From: Xylocopilactobacillus apicola
GTDB lineage: Bacteria > Bacillota > Bacilli > Lactobacillales > Lactobacillaceae
Direction of reading: 5' to 3'
NCBI RefSeq assembly: GCF_033095985.1
Contig: NZ_AP026802.1
Location: 372,001-436,000 of the forward strand
Length of the DNA: 64,000 nucleotides
Shown here: positions 1-10,706 of the stretch, piece by piece
Layout: each line of letters starts with the position of its first letter
Position numbering within the stretch: the stretch's first letter is position 1
Notes under the pieces: model-generated
Databases searched by the model: none
What the model was told of the DNA's origin: nothing
The model's input: only the letters and a program-made list of their open reading frames with translations
Position numbers and translations under genes: made by a program

Positions 1-1
1 G

Positions 2-343
2 GAAATTACCCGTTTTGGTGTTAAATTAGGAGCCGATCCCTTAACTTTTAGCGGATTATCAGGAGTGGGCGATCTAATCGTTACTTGTACAAGCGTTAAT
101 TCTCGCAATTGGCGGGCTGGAAATCAACTTGGTCAAGGGCAAAAACTTGCTGATGTGCTCGAACAAATGGGACAGGTGGTCGAAGGGGTAACTACTGCCC
201 AAGCAGTTCATTTTGAAGCAAAAGATTTAGGCGTTTCAGTGCCGATCACCGATAGTATATACGAGATTCTTTATGAAGGACAAGACCTCAAAGAGGGCAT
301 TGTTAAGTTAATGAACCGAGATTTGAAAGCAGAATTTAATTAA
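2..343 (+). CDS. gpsA: Glycerol-3-phosphate dehydrogenase [NAD(P)+], C-terminal part
   Basis: This is the 3' end of a gene that begins before the window. The open frame starts at base 2 and ends with TAA at 341-343. The residues show the GpsA C-terminal domain: a [11 protein letters not shown] stretch followed by TCTSVNSRN and a G-x-x-LGQG segment. The enzyme reduces dihydroxyacetone phosphate to sn-glycerol 3-phosphate for phospholipid synthesis in the cytosol. The N-terminal NAD-binding Rossmann domain lies outside the window. The position just before trxB matches the usual lactobacillus order. Confidence 0.93.
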   Translation, partial: EITRFGVKLGADPLTFSGLSGVGDLIVTCTSVNSRNWRAGNQLGQGQKLADVLEQMGQVVEGVTTAQAVHFEAKDLGVSVPITDSIYEILYEGQDLKEGIVKLMNRDLKAEFN

Positions 344-354
344 GTAGCTCAACG

Positions 355-363
355 TGGTATAAT
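355..363 (+). promoter_or_regulatory. Extended -10 promoter of trxB
   Basis: TGGTATAAT at 355-363 is a perfect extended -10 element, 37 bases before the trxB start. No clear -35 is seen, which fits the extended class. It suggests trxB can be transcribed apart from gpsA. Confidence 0.55.
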
Positions 364-400
364 TTGCTTACTTATTGTAAGTGATAAAGGTGGAATAAAG

Positions 401-1330
401 ATGGCAGATAAAGAAAATTTTGACGTAATAATTATTGGAGCAGGACCAGCTGGGATGACAACAGCAATTTATGCAGCTCGTTCTAATCTAAAAGTTTTGT
501 TACTTGATCGGGGGATTTATGGCGGTCAAATGAACAATACAGCTGCAATTGAAAATTATCCGGGATATGTCAGCATTCTTGGCCCTGATCTAGCTGAAGA
601 AATGTATCAAAGCGTTAAGAAGTTTGGTGCGGATTATCGTTACGGCACTGTTAAGACGGTTAATGATTTGGGAAGTTTTAAAGAAGTAGTTACTGACGAA
701 GGCACTTATCAGGCCAAGGCGGTTGTTTTGGCAACGGGTGCTGAGCATAAGAAAATGAATATACCTGGAGAAGAAGAATATGGCGGACGCGGCGTTTCTT
801 ATTGTGCAGTTTGTGATGGAAACTTCTTTAAAGACCGTGATATTGTGGTGATTGGCGGTGGTGATTCTGCTGTTGAAGAGGGAATCTATTTAGCTAATTT
901 AGGCCGATCAGTAACGATTATCCATCGAAGAGATCAACTAAGAGCTCAGAAAATTTTACAAGATCGTGCATTTGCCAATGACAAGATCCATTTTGTCTGG
1001 AATGCCGAGGTTAAGGAAGTTGTAGGCGACGGTGAAGCGGTGACTTCAGTAAAATATCGCGATAAAGTTAACGATGAAATTAAAGAAATTGCTGCCAGCG
1101 GTGTTTTTATCTACGTTGGAGTGCTTCCAATGACAGATGCTTTTAAAGAGCTCGATATTCTTGATTCAAACGGCTGGATTATTAGTGATCCAGAGGTGAT
1201 GACAACTAAGGTTCCGGGTGTTTTTGCGATTGGCGATGCTCGAAAAAAAGAGCTGCGACAAATTGCTAACGCAGTTGGCGAAGGAGCGATTGCGGGTAAA
1301 GGGGTTTTTGATTACTTACAGAATCTATGA
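401..1330 (+). CDS. trxB: Thioredoxin-disulfide reductase
   Basis: The 309-residue flavoprotein transfers electrons from NADPH through FAD to thioredoxin. The N-terminal FAD motif GAGPAG is at residues 13-18, the redox pair is CAVC (Cys135 and Cys138, the same numbering as in E. coli), the NADPH-binding motif GGGDSA follows, and the C-terminal FAD motif ends in FAIGDAR. Length is normal for the family. The ATG is preceded by AAAGGTGG. The gene sits between gpsA and pgm, its common position in lactobacilli, and has its own extended -10 promoter. Confidence 0.97.
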   Translation: MADKENFDVIIIGAGPAGMTTAIYAARSNLKVLLLDRGIYGGQMNNTAAIENYPGYVSILGPDLAEEMYQSVKKFGADYRYGTVKTVNDLGSFKEVVTDEGTYQAKAVVLATGAEHKKMNIPGEEEYGGRGVSYCAVCDGNFFKDRDIVVIGGGDSAVEEGIYLANLGRSVTIIHRRDQLRAQKILQDRAFANDKIHFVWNAEVKEVVGDGEAVTSVKYRDKVNDEIKEIAASGVFIYVGVLPMTDAFKELDILDSNGWIISDPEVMTTKVPGVFAIGDARKKELRQIANAVGEGAIAGKGVFDYLQNL

Positions 1331-1374
1331 TCGAACGCAACCAAATATTAATATTTTTTTCCCTTCATTAAGAT

Positions 1375-1380
1375 TATAAT
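1375..1380 (+). promoter_or_regulatory. Probable -10 element of pgm
   Basis: TATAAT at 1375-1380 lies 34 bases before the pgm start in a T-rich stretch. The -35 is poor, so this is a tentative call. Confidence 0.35.
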
Positions 1381-1414
1381 TTATGATAGATAGTGCAATG
1401 TTTGGAGGAAAAAA

Positions 1415-3133
1415 ATGAACTATAAAAGAGAATATAAAAAATGGGCTGAATTTGAAGGTTTAGATGAAGAGTTGAAGACGCAGATGCAAGAGATGTCAGA
1501 GGATGAAAAAGCCGAAGCTTTTGGCTATCCAATGGAATTTGGGACTGCAGGGATGCGCGGCTATCTGGGACCTGGCGCTGGTCAAATGAACATTTATACA
1601 GTTAAACAGGCAACTGAAGGGCTTGCACGTTTCATAGCTCGAACCGGAGATCCTGCTAGAAGGGACGGAGTTGTAATTAGCTATGATTCTCGCTATCACT
1701 CGCGGGACTTTGCTTTTTGTGCTGCAGGAGTTTTGGGCGCTCACGATATTAAAACTTACCTTTTTGATGATATTCGCCCGACACCGGAGCTGTCATTTTC
1801 GCTTCGGGAACTTGGTGCTTTTGCAGGTATCATGATTACGGCAAGTCATAATCCTAAGCGTTATAATGGGTACAAAATTTATGGACCTGATGGCGGCCAA
1901 ATGGGGCCGGATAATGTGTCGATCGTTACTCAGTACATTCGTAAGGCTAAAAAAATTTTTGAAATCCCAGAAAAATCGATCTATAAAATGCGGGACGAAC
2001 ATTTGCTTCAAATGATTGGTTTTGATCTTGATGAGAAATATTTGGCGCAGGTTCAGACCGTGAGTGTTGACCATGAACTAATTGCTAAATGGGCAGATCA
2101 GACGAAGATTGTTTATACTCCGCTTTATGGGACTGGCAAGGTTATTGGTTACAAGGCATTAAAAAATGTGGGCTTTACGAATTTTAGAATGGTTGAAAAG
2201 CAAGCGATTGCTGATCCCGAATTTCCAGGTGCTCCGACTCCGAATCCTGAATACGAAGAAACTTTTGTAGCTGCCAAAAATATTGGTCATGAGATTGACG
2301 CAGATGTCTTAGTTGCAACTGACCCGGATGCCGATCGATTAGGCGTTGAAGTGAAAATGCCTGATGGTAATTATAAGCAAATCACCGGCAATCAGATTGC
2401 GGCAATTATTCTTAATTATATATTGACAGCCAAAAAAGCTCAGGATAAATTGCCTTTTAATGCTGTAATGATAGAATCAATCGTCTCAAGTACGTTACCT
2501 CAAAAAATTGCAGCTGACTTCAATGTGAGAACTATTCAGGTTGAAACTGGGTTTAAGTTTATTGCTGAGAAAATTCGTAGATTGGAACGTGATTGTAATG
2601 GGACTTTTATTTTTGGTTTTGAGGAAAGCTATGGCTTTTTGCTAAAGGGGTTTGTGCGCGATAAAGATGCAATTCAGGCAATTACGATCATGGCTGAGAT
2701 TGCCGCTTATTATAAGTCGCAAGGCAAGACGATTTATGATGGTCTACAAGAAATTTTTGCCAAGTATGGATATTTCGTTGAAAAGACAATCTCTAAAGAA
2801 TTCGAAGGAGCTGCTGGTAAAGAACAGATGGAAGCAATCATGACGAGACTAAGAAGCGAACACATTCATGAATTTGCGAGCATTAAAGTGGAATCGATCG
2901 AAGATTATGATAATAATTTGCGCACTAACAGTGACGGTTCTGTTGAAGAACTCAATATGCCGAAATCGAACGTTTTGAAATACATTCTAGCAGACGGATC
3001 TTGGATTGCAGCCAGACCATCAGGTACTGAACCGAAAATCAAATTTTACTTTGGAACTCAAGGTGAAAGCCAACAGGAAGCACAGGAAAATTTGGATCGC
3101 CTAATTAAAAATCTCAATGCGCATATTGAATAG
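1415..3133 (+). CDS. pgm: Phosphoglucomutase / phosphomannomutase
   Basis: The 572-residue alpha-D-phosphohexomutase interconverts glucose 1-phosphate and glucose 6-phosphate, feeding UDP-glucose and cell-envelope polysaccharide synthesis. The phospho-serine loop TASHNP is visible with Ser144, the metal loop is DPDADR near residue 305, the sugar loop is GFEESYG near residue 400, and the C-terminal phosphate-binding loop is RPSGTEPKIKFY. The length fits the PgcA-like long bacterial group. The start has a good GGAGG site seven bases upstream. It probably reads on into the HD-domain gene, 11 bases downstream. Confidence 0.95.
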   Translation: MNYKREYKKWAEFEGLDEELKTQMQEMSEDEKAEAFGYPMEFGTAGMRGYLGPGAGQMNIYTVKQATEGLARFIARTGDPARRDGVVISYDSRYHSRDFAFCAAGVLGAHDIKTYLFDDIRPTPELSFSLRELGAFAGIMITASHNPKRYNGYKIYGPDGGQMGPDNVSIVTQYIRKAKKIFEIPEKSIYKMRDEHLLQMIGFDLDEKYLAQVQTVSVDHELIAKWADQTKIVYTPLYGTGKVIGYKALKNVGFTNFRMVEKQAIADPEFPGAPTPNPEYEETFVAAKNIGHEIDADVLVATDPDADRLGVEVKMPDGNYKQITGNQIAAIILNYILTAKKAQDKLPFNAVMIESIVSSTLPQKIAADFNVRTIQVETGFKFIAEKIRRLERDCNGTFIFGFEESYGFLLKGFVRDKDAIQAITIMAEIAAYYKSQGKTIYDGLQEIFAKYGYFVEKTISKEFEGAAGKEQMEAIMTRLRSEHIHEFASIKVESIEDYDNNLRTNSDGSVEELNMPKSNVLKYILADGSWIAARPSGTEPKIKFYFGTQGESQQEAQENLDRLIKNLNAHIE

Positions 3134-3144
3134 AAAGGAATTTT

Positions 3145-3795
3145 GTGGGACTTCATCAGTATCTTAGTAGTTTAAACGATTTGGAGAAGATTTACCGGGC
3201 TCCGGGATATTTTAAATTTGAGCAGCATTCGGTCGCAGCGCATTCTTTTCGGGTGGCAGAGGTGGCTCAGCTTTTGGGTGACTTGGAGAGTTTGGCGGGC
3301 ATTTCGGTTGATTGGCGCATGATTTATGAGAAGTCACTTAATCACGATTATACCGAGCGTTTTATTGGAGATATCAAGACGCCAGTTAAGTATGCTTCAA
3401 GTGAACTGCGAAAAATGTTGTCGACAGTTGAGTCATCAATGACTGATAACTTTATTGAACACGAAATTCCTTCCCAGCTTCAAGCAACTTTTAGAAGACG
3501 TTTGTCAGAGGGCAAGGATGACAGTCTTGAGGGTAAGATTCTTTCGGTGGCTGACAAATTGGATCTGTTGTATGAATCTTTTGGCGAAATTCAAAAAGGG
3601 AATCCTGAAGATGTATATTTCTCAATGTTTGAAGAGAGCCTTACGACAATTTTGAAATTTCAAGAACTTTACTCGGTTCGTTACTTTGTTCACAAGATAT
3701 TGCCAGAATTATTGGCAGAAGATTTTCTTTATCATGAACGTCTAAGCAAAATCGCCACTACAATTATGGATTCAGTAGAGCTTGACGAGCTTTAA
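3145..3795 (+). CDS. HD-domain phosphohydrolase, YfbR-like 5'-deoxynucleotidase family
   Basis: The protein has 216 residues and starts with GTG, with AGAAAGGA upstream. The motif HSVAAHSFR carries His28 and His33, followed by the HD pair in LNHDYTERFIGDIKTP. This is the metal-binding arrangement of YfbR-type HD hydrolases, which remove phosphate from deoxynucleoside monophosphates. The substrate of this copy is inferred from family only. It follows pgm closely (11-base gap) and likely shares its transcript. A stretch of 170 bases with the uvrB promoter follows. Confidence 0.8.
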   Translation: MGLHQYLSSLNDLEKIYRAPGYFKFEQHSVAAHSFRVAEVAQLLGDLESLAGISVDWRMIYEKSLNHDYTERFIGDIKTPVKYASSELRKMLSTVESSMTDNFIEHEIPSQLQATFRRRLSEGKDDSLEGKILSVADKLDLLYESFGEIQKGNPEDVYFSMFEESLTTILKFQELYSVRYFVHKILPELLAEDFLYHERLSKIATTIMDSVELDEL

Positions 3796-3851
3796 TTATA
3801 TGAAATAAGTATGCTCATGGAGATTATTGACCTTTGTGAGCTTTTTACTAT

Positions 3852-3894
3852 TTGCGTAATCTAGAGCAAGAGCATATAATAGAACAAATGTTCT
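3852..3894 (+). promoter_or_regulatory. uvrBA promoter with LexA (SOS) box
   Basis: A -35 TTGCGT (3852-3857) is separated by exactly 17 bases from the -10 TATAAT (3875-3880). Immediately after the -10 lies AGAACAAATGTTCT (3881-3894), which has 6-base inverted arms AGAACA/TGTTCT and matches the Gram-positive LexA/DinR core GAAC-N4-GTTC. LexA bound here would cover the transcription start, so DNA damage should induce uvrB and uvrA. Confidence 0.85.
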
Positions 3895-3965
3895 AAGATA
3901 TACGGAAAGATTGTTAAATAAGCGTTGCAACCGGGAAAACGTCTTAGATCAAAAGAGGTATTTTA

Positions 3966-5960
3966 ATGATTGAAAGAACAACTGATAACAAATTTGATTT
4001 AGTGACCGATTATAAGCCAGCAGGCGATCAGCCTCAAGCGATTAAGAAGATTACTGAAGATTTTAAAAAAGGTGTCAAAGAGGAAATTCTCTGGGGAGCA
4101 ACTGGGACTGGCAAGACTTTTACAATGTCTGAGATCATCGCCAACCTGAATCGGCCGACGTTGGTTTTATCACACAATAAAACCTTAGCAGGTCAGTTGT
4201 ATGGTGAGTTTAAAGAATTCTTTCCGCACAACGCAGTTGAATATTTTGTGAGTTACTATGATTATTATCAACCTGAAGCGTACGTGCCTTCAAGTGATAC
4301 ATACATCGAAAAAGATGCTTCAATTAATGATGAAATCGATAAATTGCGCCATTCTGCCACTAGTGCGCTCTTAGAACGCAATGATGTAATTGTGGTAGCT
4401 TCGGTCTCTAGTATCTTTGGGCTGGGAAGTCCGGCTGAATATCGTGACCATTCGGTTTCGATTCGACCAGGAATGGAAATTTCGCGTAATCAGTTATTAA
4501 AAGAATTGGTTGGCATTCAATATGAAAGAAATGATATCGACTTTCAGCGCGGGCGTTTTCGAGTTCGTGGCGACGTAGTGGAAATTTTTCCAGCATCGCA
4601 AAGCGAACACGCTATTAGAGTCGATTTCTTCGGTGACGAAGTGGATTCGATCACAGAAGTTGATGCACTTACAGGCGAAGTTTTAGGCAAACGTAATCAT
4701 ATTGTGATTTTTCCGGCATCGCACTTTATGGTTAACGAAAATCAGATGGATATCGCCTTAAAGGGCATTGAAACTGAACTCGACGGACGATTGAAAGAGT
4801 TAAAAGATGATAACAAACTCCTAGAAGCCCAACGTCTAGAACAGCGGACCCATTATGATTTAGAAATGCTTAAAGAGATGGGTTATACTTCGGGAATTGA
4901 AAATTATTCGCGGCATATGGATGGGCGTCAAGCCGGAGAACCACCGTATACCCTAATTGATTTCTTTCCAAAGGATTTCTTGATCATGGTTGACGAGTCG
5001 CATGTGACCATGCCCCAAATTCGCGGGATGTACAATGGAGATCGCGCTCGTAAACAGACTTTGGTAGATTATGGTTTTCGCTTACCATCCGCGCTTGATA
5101 ATCGACCGTTAAAACTCCCTGAGTTTGAAGGGCACGTCAATCAAATTCTTTACGTTTCGGCAACTCCGGGACCTTACGAGTTAGATCGAACGACAAATAT
5201 TACCGAACAAATTATTAGACCAACTGGACTTTTAGATCCGATTATTGAGGTTAGGCCAATTATGGGCCAGATTGATGATTTAGTCGGGGAGATCAATAAG
5301 CGGATTGAGCGAAATGAGCGGGTTTTTGTCACGACTTTAACGAAGAAAATGGCAGAGGACTTGACAGATTATTTGAAAAACCTGAATATTTCTGTGAGAT
5401 ATCTTCATAGTGATGTCAAAACCCTTGAAAGGACCGAGATTATCCGTGATCTGCGACTGGGTAAGTTCGATGTATTAGTTGGGATTAATTTACTTAGAGA
5501 AGGTCTTGATGTGCCGGAAGTATCGCTCGTGGCGATCCTTGATGCTGATAAAGAGGGATTTTTGCGAGCTGAGCGTTCTTTAATCCAAACGATTGGTCGG
5601 GCTTCAAGAAATGAGAATGGTCGAGTAATCATGTACGCCGATAAAATCACTGATTCGATGCAAAAGGCGATCGATGAAACGAAGCGGCGACGGACGATCC
5701 AAGAGAAATTTAATGAAGAGCATGGGATTACGCCACATACGATCATTAAACCAATTCGGGATAATATTTCGGCGGCGGTTTTAGAGGATGAAGCCAAAAG
5801 TCAGACCGATAGCGTCGATTATCAGAAGATGAATAAGGCTGAGCGGAAAAAGGTACTTGAAAATTTGAGAAAACAGATGAAAGAAGCGGCGAAAAAGTTG
5901 GATTTCGAAGATGCCGCACAATTGCGTGATTTGATCTTAGAATTGGAGGCGCAAAAATAG
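3966..5960 (+). CDS. uvrB: Excinuclease ABC subunit B
   Basis: UvrB (664 residues) is the damage-verifying helicase-like subunit of nucleotide excision repair. Walker A GATGTGKT is at residues 44-51. The beta-hairpin region [12 protein letters not shown] follows near residue 95. DESH and SATPGPYE mark the helicase motifs, and [12 protein letters not shown] is motif VI. The C-terminal UVR domain that contacts UvrC is present ([12 protein letters not shown]). Length is typical. It is followed after 8 bases by uvrA, so the two form an operon behind the LexA box. Confidence 0.98.
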   Translation: MIERTTDNKFDLVTDYKPAGDQPQAIKKITEDFKKGVKEEILWGATGTGKTFTMSEIIANLNRPTLVLSHNKTLAGQLYGEFKEFFPHNAVEYFVSYYDYYQPEAYVPSSDTYIEKDASINDEIDKLRHSATSALLERNDVIVVASVSSIFGLGSPAEYRDHSVSIRPGMEISRNQLLKELVGIQYERNDIDFQRGRFRVRGDVVEIFPASQSEHAIRVDFFGDEVDSITEVDALTGEVLGKRNHIVIFPASHFMVNENQMDIALKGIETELDGRLKELKDDNKLLEAQRLEQRTHYDLEMLKEMGYTSGIENYSRHMDGRQAGEPPYTLIDFFPKDFLIMVDESHVTMPQIRGMYNGDRARKQTLVDYGFRLPSALDNRPLKLPEFEGHVNQILYVSATPGPYELDRTTNITEQIIRPTGLLDPIIEVRPIMGQIDDLVGEINKRIERNERVFVTTLTKKMAEDLTDYLKNLNISVRYLHSDVKTLERTEIIRDLRLGKFDVLVGINLLREGLDVPEVSLVAILDADKEGFLRAERSLIQTIGRASRNENGRVIMYADKITDSMQKAIDETKRRRTIQEKFNEEHGITPHTIIKPIRDNISAAVLEDEAKSQTDSVDYQKMNKAERKKVLENLRKQMKEAAKKLDFEDAAQLRDLILELEAQK

Positions 5961-5968
5961 GAGGATTA

Positions 5969-8803
5969 ATGGTAAACCGGGAAAATCGTAATATTGTAAT
6001 TAGAGGAGCGCGGGAAAATAATCTCAAAAATGTTGATTTAACAATTCCCAAAAATGCGTTGGTGGTTTTTACAGGTCTTTCCGGTTCGGGTAAAAGTTCA
6101 CTCGCTTTCGATACGCTTTATGCTGAGGGGCGAAGAAGATATGTTGAAAGTTTGTCGAGCTATGCCCGACAATTTTTAGGAAAAATTGAAAAGCCGGATG
6201 TTGATAGTATTGAAGGCCTTTCACCGGCAATTTCAATCGATCAAAAGACCACTTCGAAAAATCCACGTTCGACGGTTGGAACAGTTACGGAAATCAATGA
6301 TTACTTGCGGCTTTTGTGGGCCCGAGTTGGGCATCCCATCTGCCCTAATGATGGGACGGAAATTACCAGCCAGTCAGTCGAACAGATGGTTAATCGAATT
6401 TTAGGTCTTCCTGAAGGGCAAAGAATTCAGATTCTAAGCCCGATTATTCGGCAAAAACGTGGACAGCACCAGAAAGTTTTCGATCGCATCAAAAGAGAAG
6501 GTTACGTTCGTGTGCTTGTAGATGATGAGGTTCACGATATTTCTGATGATTTTGAGCTGAGTAAAAACAAAAAGCACGATATTTCAGTGGTAGTTGACCG
6601 GATTGTGGTTAAAGACGGGATTAAAAGTCGACTTTTTGATTCGCTTGAAGCGGCGCTGAGACTGGCTGATGGTTATGCAGATATTGATGTGATTGGATCT
6701 GATCCTTTAATTTTCTCTGAACACTATGCTTGTCCGCTTTGTGGGTTTACGGTTGGCGAAATAGAACCTCGGCTACTCTCGTTTAATGCACCTTTTGGGG
6801 CGTGTGAAACCTGTGATGGGCTTGGAGTTCAACTTCAAGTAGATGAAGATTTGGTGGTTCCTGATCGAAGAAAGACCCTAAACGAAGGAGCACTAGCTGC
6901 ATGGAATCCGATATCTAGTAAATATTATCCCGAAATGCTGCGGCAAGCATGTGAGCATTTTGGAATTGATCTGGATACACCGTTTGAGAAATTACCTGCT
7001 AAAGATCAAGATTTGGTTCTGCATGGTTCAAAAGGTCAAACTTTTCCGTTTCATTTCGTCAATGATTTTGGCAATATCAGTGATGGAGACTTTGCTTTTG
7101 AAGGGGTGATGAATAATATTGATCGGCGCTACCACGAGACCAACAGTGAATTTACACGTTCAGTGATGCATCAATATATGGACGAGATTAAGTGCTCGAC
7201 GTGTCACGGGGCGCGCTTAAATCGTCAAGCACTAGCGATTAAAGTTAACGGTAAAAATATCGCCGAAATTTGTGAACTCCCGATCAAAAAAGAGCTTGAT
7301 TTCTTTGAAACTTTAACTTTTACACCGCAAGAAAAGACGATTGCCACGCCGATTTTAAAAGAAGTGAATGATCGGTTAACGTTTTTAGTGAACGTCGGCT
7401 TAGATTATTTGTCATTGAGTCGAGCAGCAGGGACACTCTCAGGTGGAGAGGCTCAGCGGATTCGATTGGCAACCCAAATTGGTTCTAATCTTTCAGGAGT
7501 TTTGTATATTTTAGATGAGCCTTCGATTGGTCTACATCAGCGTGATAATGATCGTTTAATTGCCTCATTGAAGAATATGCGCGATTTGGGCAACACTTTA
7601 ATTGTCGTCGAACACGATGAAGAGACGATGCTTGCAGCTGACTATTTAGTGGATATCGGCCCAGGTGCAGGAGATCACGGCGGGAATATTGTAGCTGCTG
7701 GGACGCCAGATGAAGTGAAAGCTAACCCGAAATCGCTGACTGGTCAATATCTTTCTGGAGCAAAGAAAATTCCAGTCCCCAAAACAAGACGGCAAGGTGA
7801 CGGGAAAGAAGTAATTTTAACTGGTGCGAGTGGTCATAATCTAAAAAATGTTGACGTGACAATCCCCCGTGGAGAGCTCGTTTTAGTGACAGGAGTTTCA
7901 GGTTCAGGGAAATCGACCTTAGTTAACGGAACGCTTAAAAGAGCAATGCGGCAAAAACTTCGCTTATCGACTAGTAAACCGGAGCCATATCAGAAGATTT
8001 CAGGTCTAGAAGGCATTGAAAAGCTCGTTAGTATCGATCAAAGTCCAATTGGCCGGACGCCTCGTTCTAATCCTGCAACGTATACCGGAGTTTTTGACGA
8101 TATCAGAGATCTTTTTGCCCAGACTAACGATGCTAAGATGCGCGGATATAAGAAAGGTCGATTTAGTTTTAATACTAAGGGTGGCCGTTGTGAGGCGTGT
8201 CACGGCGATGGGATTTTAAAAATCGAGATGAATTTTTTGCCGGATGTTTATGTTACTTGTGATGTTTGCCATGGACAGCGTTATAATTCAGAGACCTTAG
8301 AGGTTGCATATAAGGGCAAAAATATTTATGATGTGCTAGAGATGCGAATTGAAGAAGCGGTGAACTTCTTTGAAAATCATGCTAAGATTAAACGTAAATT
8401 GCAAACGATTGTCGATGTCGGCCTTGGTTATTTGAAGTTGGGGCAAAGTGCGCTTGATCTTTCTGGTGGTGAGGCGCAACGAATGAAATTGGCCTCGGAG
8501 CTGCAAAAGAAATCAAGCGGGAAGAATTTTTATATTTTGGATGAGCCGACAACCGGACTTCATACCGATGACATTGCCCGGTTATTAGATGTGTTGAATC
8601 GCCTTGTGGATCAGGGAAATACAGTTTTAATCATTGAACATAATTTAGATGTCATTAAGTCGGCGGATTATGTGATCGATCTTGGGCCAGTCGGTGGAGA
8701 CCGTGGTGGCGAAATTATTGCCCGCGGGACGCCGGAAGAAGTTGCCAAGGTTAAGAAATCATTTACAGGACAGTACTTAGCTCAAGTACTTAAGAAAGGG
8801 TAA
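5969..8803 (+). CDS. uvrA: Excinuclease ABC subunit A
   Basis: UvrA (944 residues) is the damage-recognition ATPase of nucleotide excision repair. There are two ABC modules: Walker A GLSGSGKSS near residue 32 and GVSGSGKST near residue 640, with two signature motifs (LSGGEAQRIRLA and LSGGEAQRMKLA). The two zinc modules are visible as CPLC...CETC near residue 255 and CEAC...CDVC near residue 740. The ATG follows GGAGGATTA directly after uvrB. Full length, with no oddities. Confidence 0.98.
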   Translation: MVNRENRNIVIRGARENNLKNVDLTIPKNALVVFTGLSGSGKSSLAFDTLYAEGRRRYVESLSSYARQFLGKIEKPDVDSIEGLSPAISIDQKTTSKNPRSTVGTVTEINDYLRLLWARVGHPICPNDGTEITSQSVEQMVNRILGLPEGQRIQILSPIIRQKRGQHQKVFDRIKREGYVRVLVDDEVHDISDDFELSKNKKHDISVVVDRIVVKDGIKSRLFDSLEAALRLADGYADIDVIGSDPLIFSEHYACPLCGFTVGEIEPRLLSFNAPFGACETCDGLGVQLQVDEDLVVPDRRKTLNEGALAAWNPISSKYYPEMLRQACEHFGIDLDTPFEKLPAKDQDLVLHGSKGQTFPFHFVNDFGNISDGDFAFEGVMNNIDRRYHETNSEFTRSVMHQYMDEIKCSTCHGARLNRQALAIKVNGKNIAEICELPIKKELDFFETLTFTPQEKTIATPILKEVNDRLTFLVNVGLDYLSLSRAAGTLSGGEAQRIRLATQIGSNLSGVLYILDEPSIGLHQRDNDRLIASLKNMRDLGNTLIVVEHDEETMLAADYLVDIGPGAGDHGGNIVAAGTPDEVKANPKSLTGQYLSGAKKIPVPKTRRQGDGKEVILTGASGHNLKNVDVTIPRGELVLVTGVSGSGKSTLVNGTLKRAMRQKLRLSTSKPEPYQKISGLEGIEKLVSIDQSPIGRTPRSNPATYTGVFDDIRDLFAQTNDAKMRGYKKGRFSFNTKGGRCEACHGDGILKIEMNFLPDVYVTCDVCHGQRYNSETLEVAYKGKNIYDVLEMRIEEAVNFFENHAKIKRKLQTIVDVGLGYLKLGQSALDLSGGEAQRMKLASELQKKSSGKNFYILDEPTTGLHTDDIARLLDVLNRLVDQGNTVLIIEHNLDVIKSADYVIDLGPVGGDRGGEIIARGTPEEVAKVKKSFTGQYLAQVLKKG

Positions 8804-8806
8804 AAC

Positions 8807-9688
8807 GTGGAAGACGATATTGAAGTAGTAATCATTACCGGCATGAGTGGGGCAGGAAAGACTGTCGCTGCTCAATGCTTTGAGGATATGGGATATTTTT
8901 GTGTGGATAATATGCCTCCTGCGCTATTTTCAAAGTTCTGGGAACTAATTATTAAGAATTCTTCAATCAAAAAGATTGCGCTGGTGATTGATTTACGTTC
9001 AAATGTATTCTTTGAGCAAGTTACTTCATTTCTAAATTTTCTCGCAACAAAAACCCATCAAGTCAAAATTATGTTTCTTGATGCCACGGACGATATTTTG
9101 GTAGCACGTTATAAAGAAACACGCCGTAACCATCCTTTGGCGCCTGAGGGACGGTTAATGGACGGGATTGCTCGTGAGCGTGAATTATTAAGAGAGGTTC
9201 GCAAACGTTCCCAGCTTGTGATTGATACAACGAATTTGAAACCGAATGATTTGCGACAACAAATTTTCCACAATTTCAAAGAAGGTCACGAACAGCCCTT
9301 CTTTATTGAAATCATTAGTTTTGGTTTCAAATATGGAATTCCAATTGATGCCGATTATGTGATTGATTTGCGTTTCATTAAGAACCCTTTCTATGTTGAA
9401 AAATTGAAACCTTTGACGGGCCTTGATGAGCCAGTGCGTGAATATGTGATGGAACAGCCAGAGACAGAATCTTTCTATGAAGGATTTTACAATTTGATGA
9501 AACAAATAATTCCGGGTTTTAAGAAACAAGGCAAGCAAAATTTGACCATAGCCGTTGGTTGCACAGGAGGCCAGCACCGTTCGGTCGCCATTGCTCAAAG
9601 GCTTCATGATGATTTTGCTAAAGATTATTCAGTAGATATCACTCATCGTGATATTCATAAAGATGTGCGGGTCGACTCAGATGAATAG
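8807..9688 (+). CDS. rapZ: RNase adapter / nucleotide-binding protein RapZ (YvcJ)
   Basis: The 293-residue P-loop protein has Walker A GMSGAGKT at residues 12-19 and the conserved C-terminal [10 protein letters not shown] motif of the RapZ/YvcJ family. In E. coli RapZ guides GlmZ RNA to RNase E. In Gram-positives the family binds nucleotides and affects competence and cell-wall precursor metabolism, and the exact role here is unknown. The start is GTG, three bases after the uvrA stop. Its stop overlaps the yvcK start, so it is translationally coupled. The order rapZ-yvcK-whiA is conserved across Firmicutes. Confidence 0.95.
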   Translation: MEDDIEVVIITGMSGAGKTVAAQCFEDMGYFCVDNMPPALFSKFWELIIKNSSIKKIALVIDLRSNVFFEQVTSFLNFLATKTHQVKIMFLDATDDILVARYKETRRNHPLAPEGRLMDGIARERELLREVRKRSQLVIDTTNLKPNDLRQQIFHNFKEGHEQPFFIEIISFGFKYGIPIDADYVIDLRFIKNPFYVEKLKPLTGLDEPVREYVMEQPETESFYEGFYNLMKQIIPGFKKQGKQNLTIAVGCTGGQHRSVAIAQRLHDDFAKDYSVDITHRDIHKDVRVDSDE

Positions 9689-10688
9689 AGAAAATAAAAT
9701 TGTTCGGGTCATTAAAGGCCGACGGCCAAATATTGTCGTGATTGGTGGTGGCACTGGCTTACCAGTAGTTTTGCGCGGCTTAAGAGATCTTAATGCTAAT
9801 TTAACGGCAGTGGTGACAGTCGCTGATAACGGCGGCTCATCTGGCATTATTCGCAATTATATGAATGTTGTTCCGCCTGGAGATATTCGTAATGTGCTGG
9901 TTTCGCTATCAGATTTGCCGAAAGAAGAATTGGAAATTTTTCAGTATCGTTTTCAAAGTAATGATTCTTTCTTTTCGGGTCACGCGATTGGCAACTTAAT
10001 TATTGCAGCACTTTCTGAGATGCGCGGGGGGATTTTTACCGCGATTCAGATTCTTTCCCAGATGATGCAAGTCGATGGGCACGTTTATCCCGCTTGTAAT
10101 ATTCCATTGACCTTGCACGCAGAGTTTACTGACGGGAGCCAGGCAGTCGGCGAAGCAGAGATTGTGAAATCAGGCAAGCAAATTGCTCGGGTGTGGGTTA
10201 AAGAAATTAATAGCGATGCTGAGCCTTACGCAGTTGATGACGTGATAGATGCGATCATGAACGCTAAAGTAGTTGTTTTAGGTCCGGGAAGCCTATTTAC
10301 TAGCATTTTACCTAATCTCATGATTTCTAACTTGGGAGAGGCGCTAGTAAAAACTAAGGCCCAGGTTGTTTATATCTGTAACTTGATGACTCAAAAAGGT
10401 GAAACTGAGCATTTCACGGATGCGATGCACATTGAAGTCCTGAATAAGCATTTGAAGCATGATTTTATTGACACTATTTTGGTTAATGACGGCAAAATAC
10501 CAGAACGTTATTTGAAGCATCCAACAGGTGATGGGTATTTAGAAACAGTGCCTGACGATTTTCAAAAGCTGCGAGATTTAGGTTTGAAAGTTATCATGGA
10601 TGATTTTCTTGATTTGAGAGAAAATGGGGTTTACCATAATGGGAACAAGATTGCCAAGGAAATAATAGATTTATCACTGTCCAATTGA
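9681..10688 (+). CDS. yvcK: Gluconeogenesis factor YvcK, UDP-sugar-binding CofD-like protein
   Basis: The 335-residue CofD/UPF0052 family protein has the glycine-rich [13 protein letters not shown] start and [11 protein letters not shown], which form the nucleotide-sugar site in YvcK. It binds UDP-GlcNAc and coordinates carbon metabolism with cell-wall synthesis and shape (known for B. subtilis and Listeria). An ATG at 9681 inside the rapZ end (ATGAATAG overlap) was chosen over the upstream in-frame 9648 because the family begins close to [11 protein letters not shown]. Confidence 0.94.
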   Translation: MNRENKIVRVIKGRRPNIVVIGGGTGLPVVLRGLRDLNANLTAVVTVADNGGSSGIIRNYMNVVPPGDIRNVLVSLSDLPKEELEIFQYRFQSNDSFFSGHAIGNLIIAALSEMRGGIFTAIQILSQMMQVDGHVYPACNIPLTLHAEFTDGSQAVGEAEIVKSGKQIARVWVKEINSDAEPYAVDDVIDAIMNAKVVVLGPGSLFTSILPNLMISNLGEALVKTKAQVVYICNLMTQKGETEHFTDAMHIEVLNKHLKHDFIDTILVNDGKIPERYLKHPTGDGYLETVPDDFQKLRDLGLKVIMDDFLDLRENGVYHNGNKIAKEIIDLSLSN

Positions 10689-10706
10689 TAGTCAACGAGG
10701 TGAAAG

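Noticed and set aside
5405-5797. Long minus-strand ORF inside uvrB, and similar ORFs in trxB, pgm, copA and surface genes
   Set aside because: They are shadow frames of conserved coding genes with no ribosome sites or homology.
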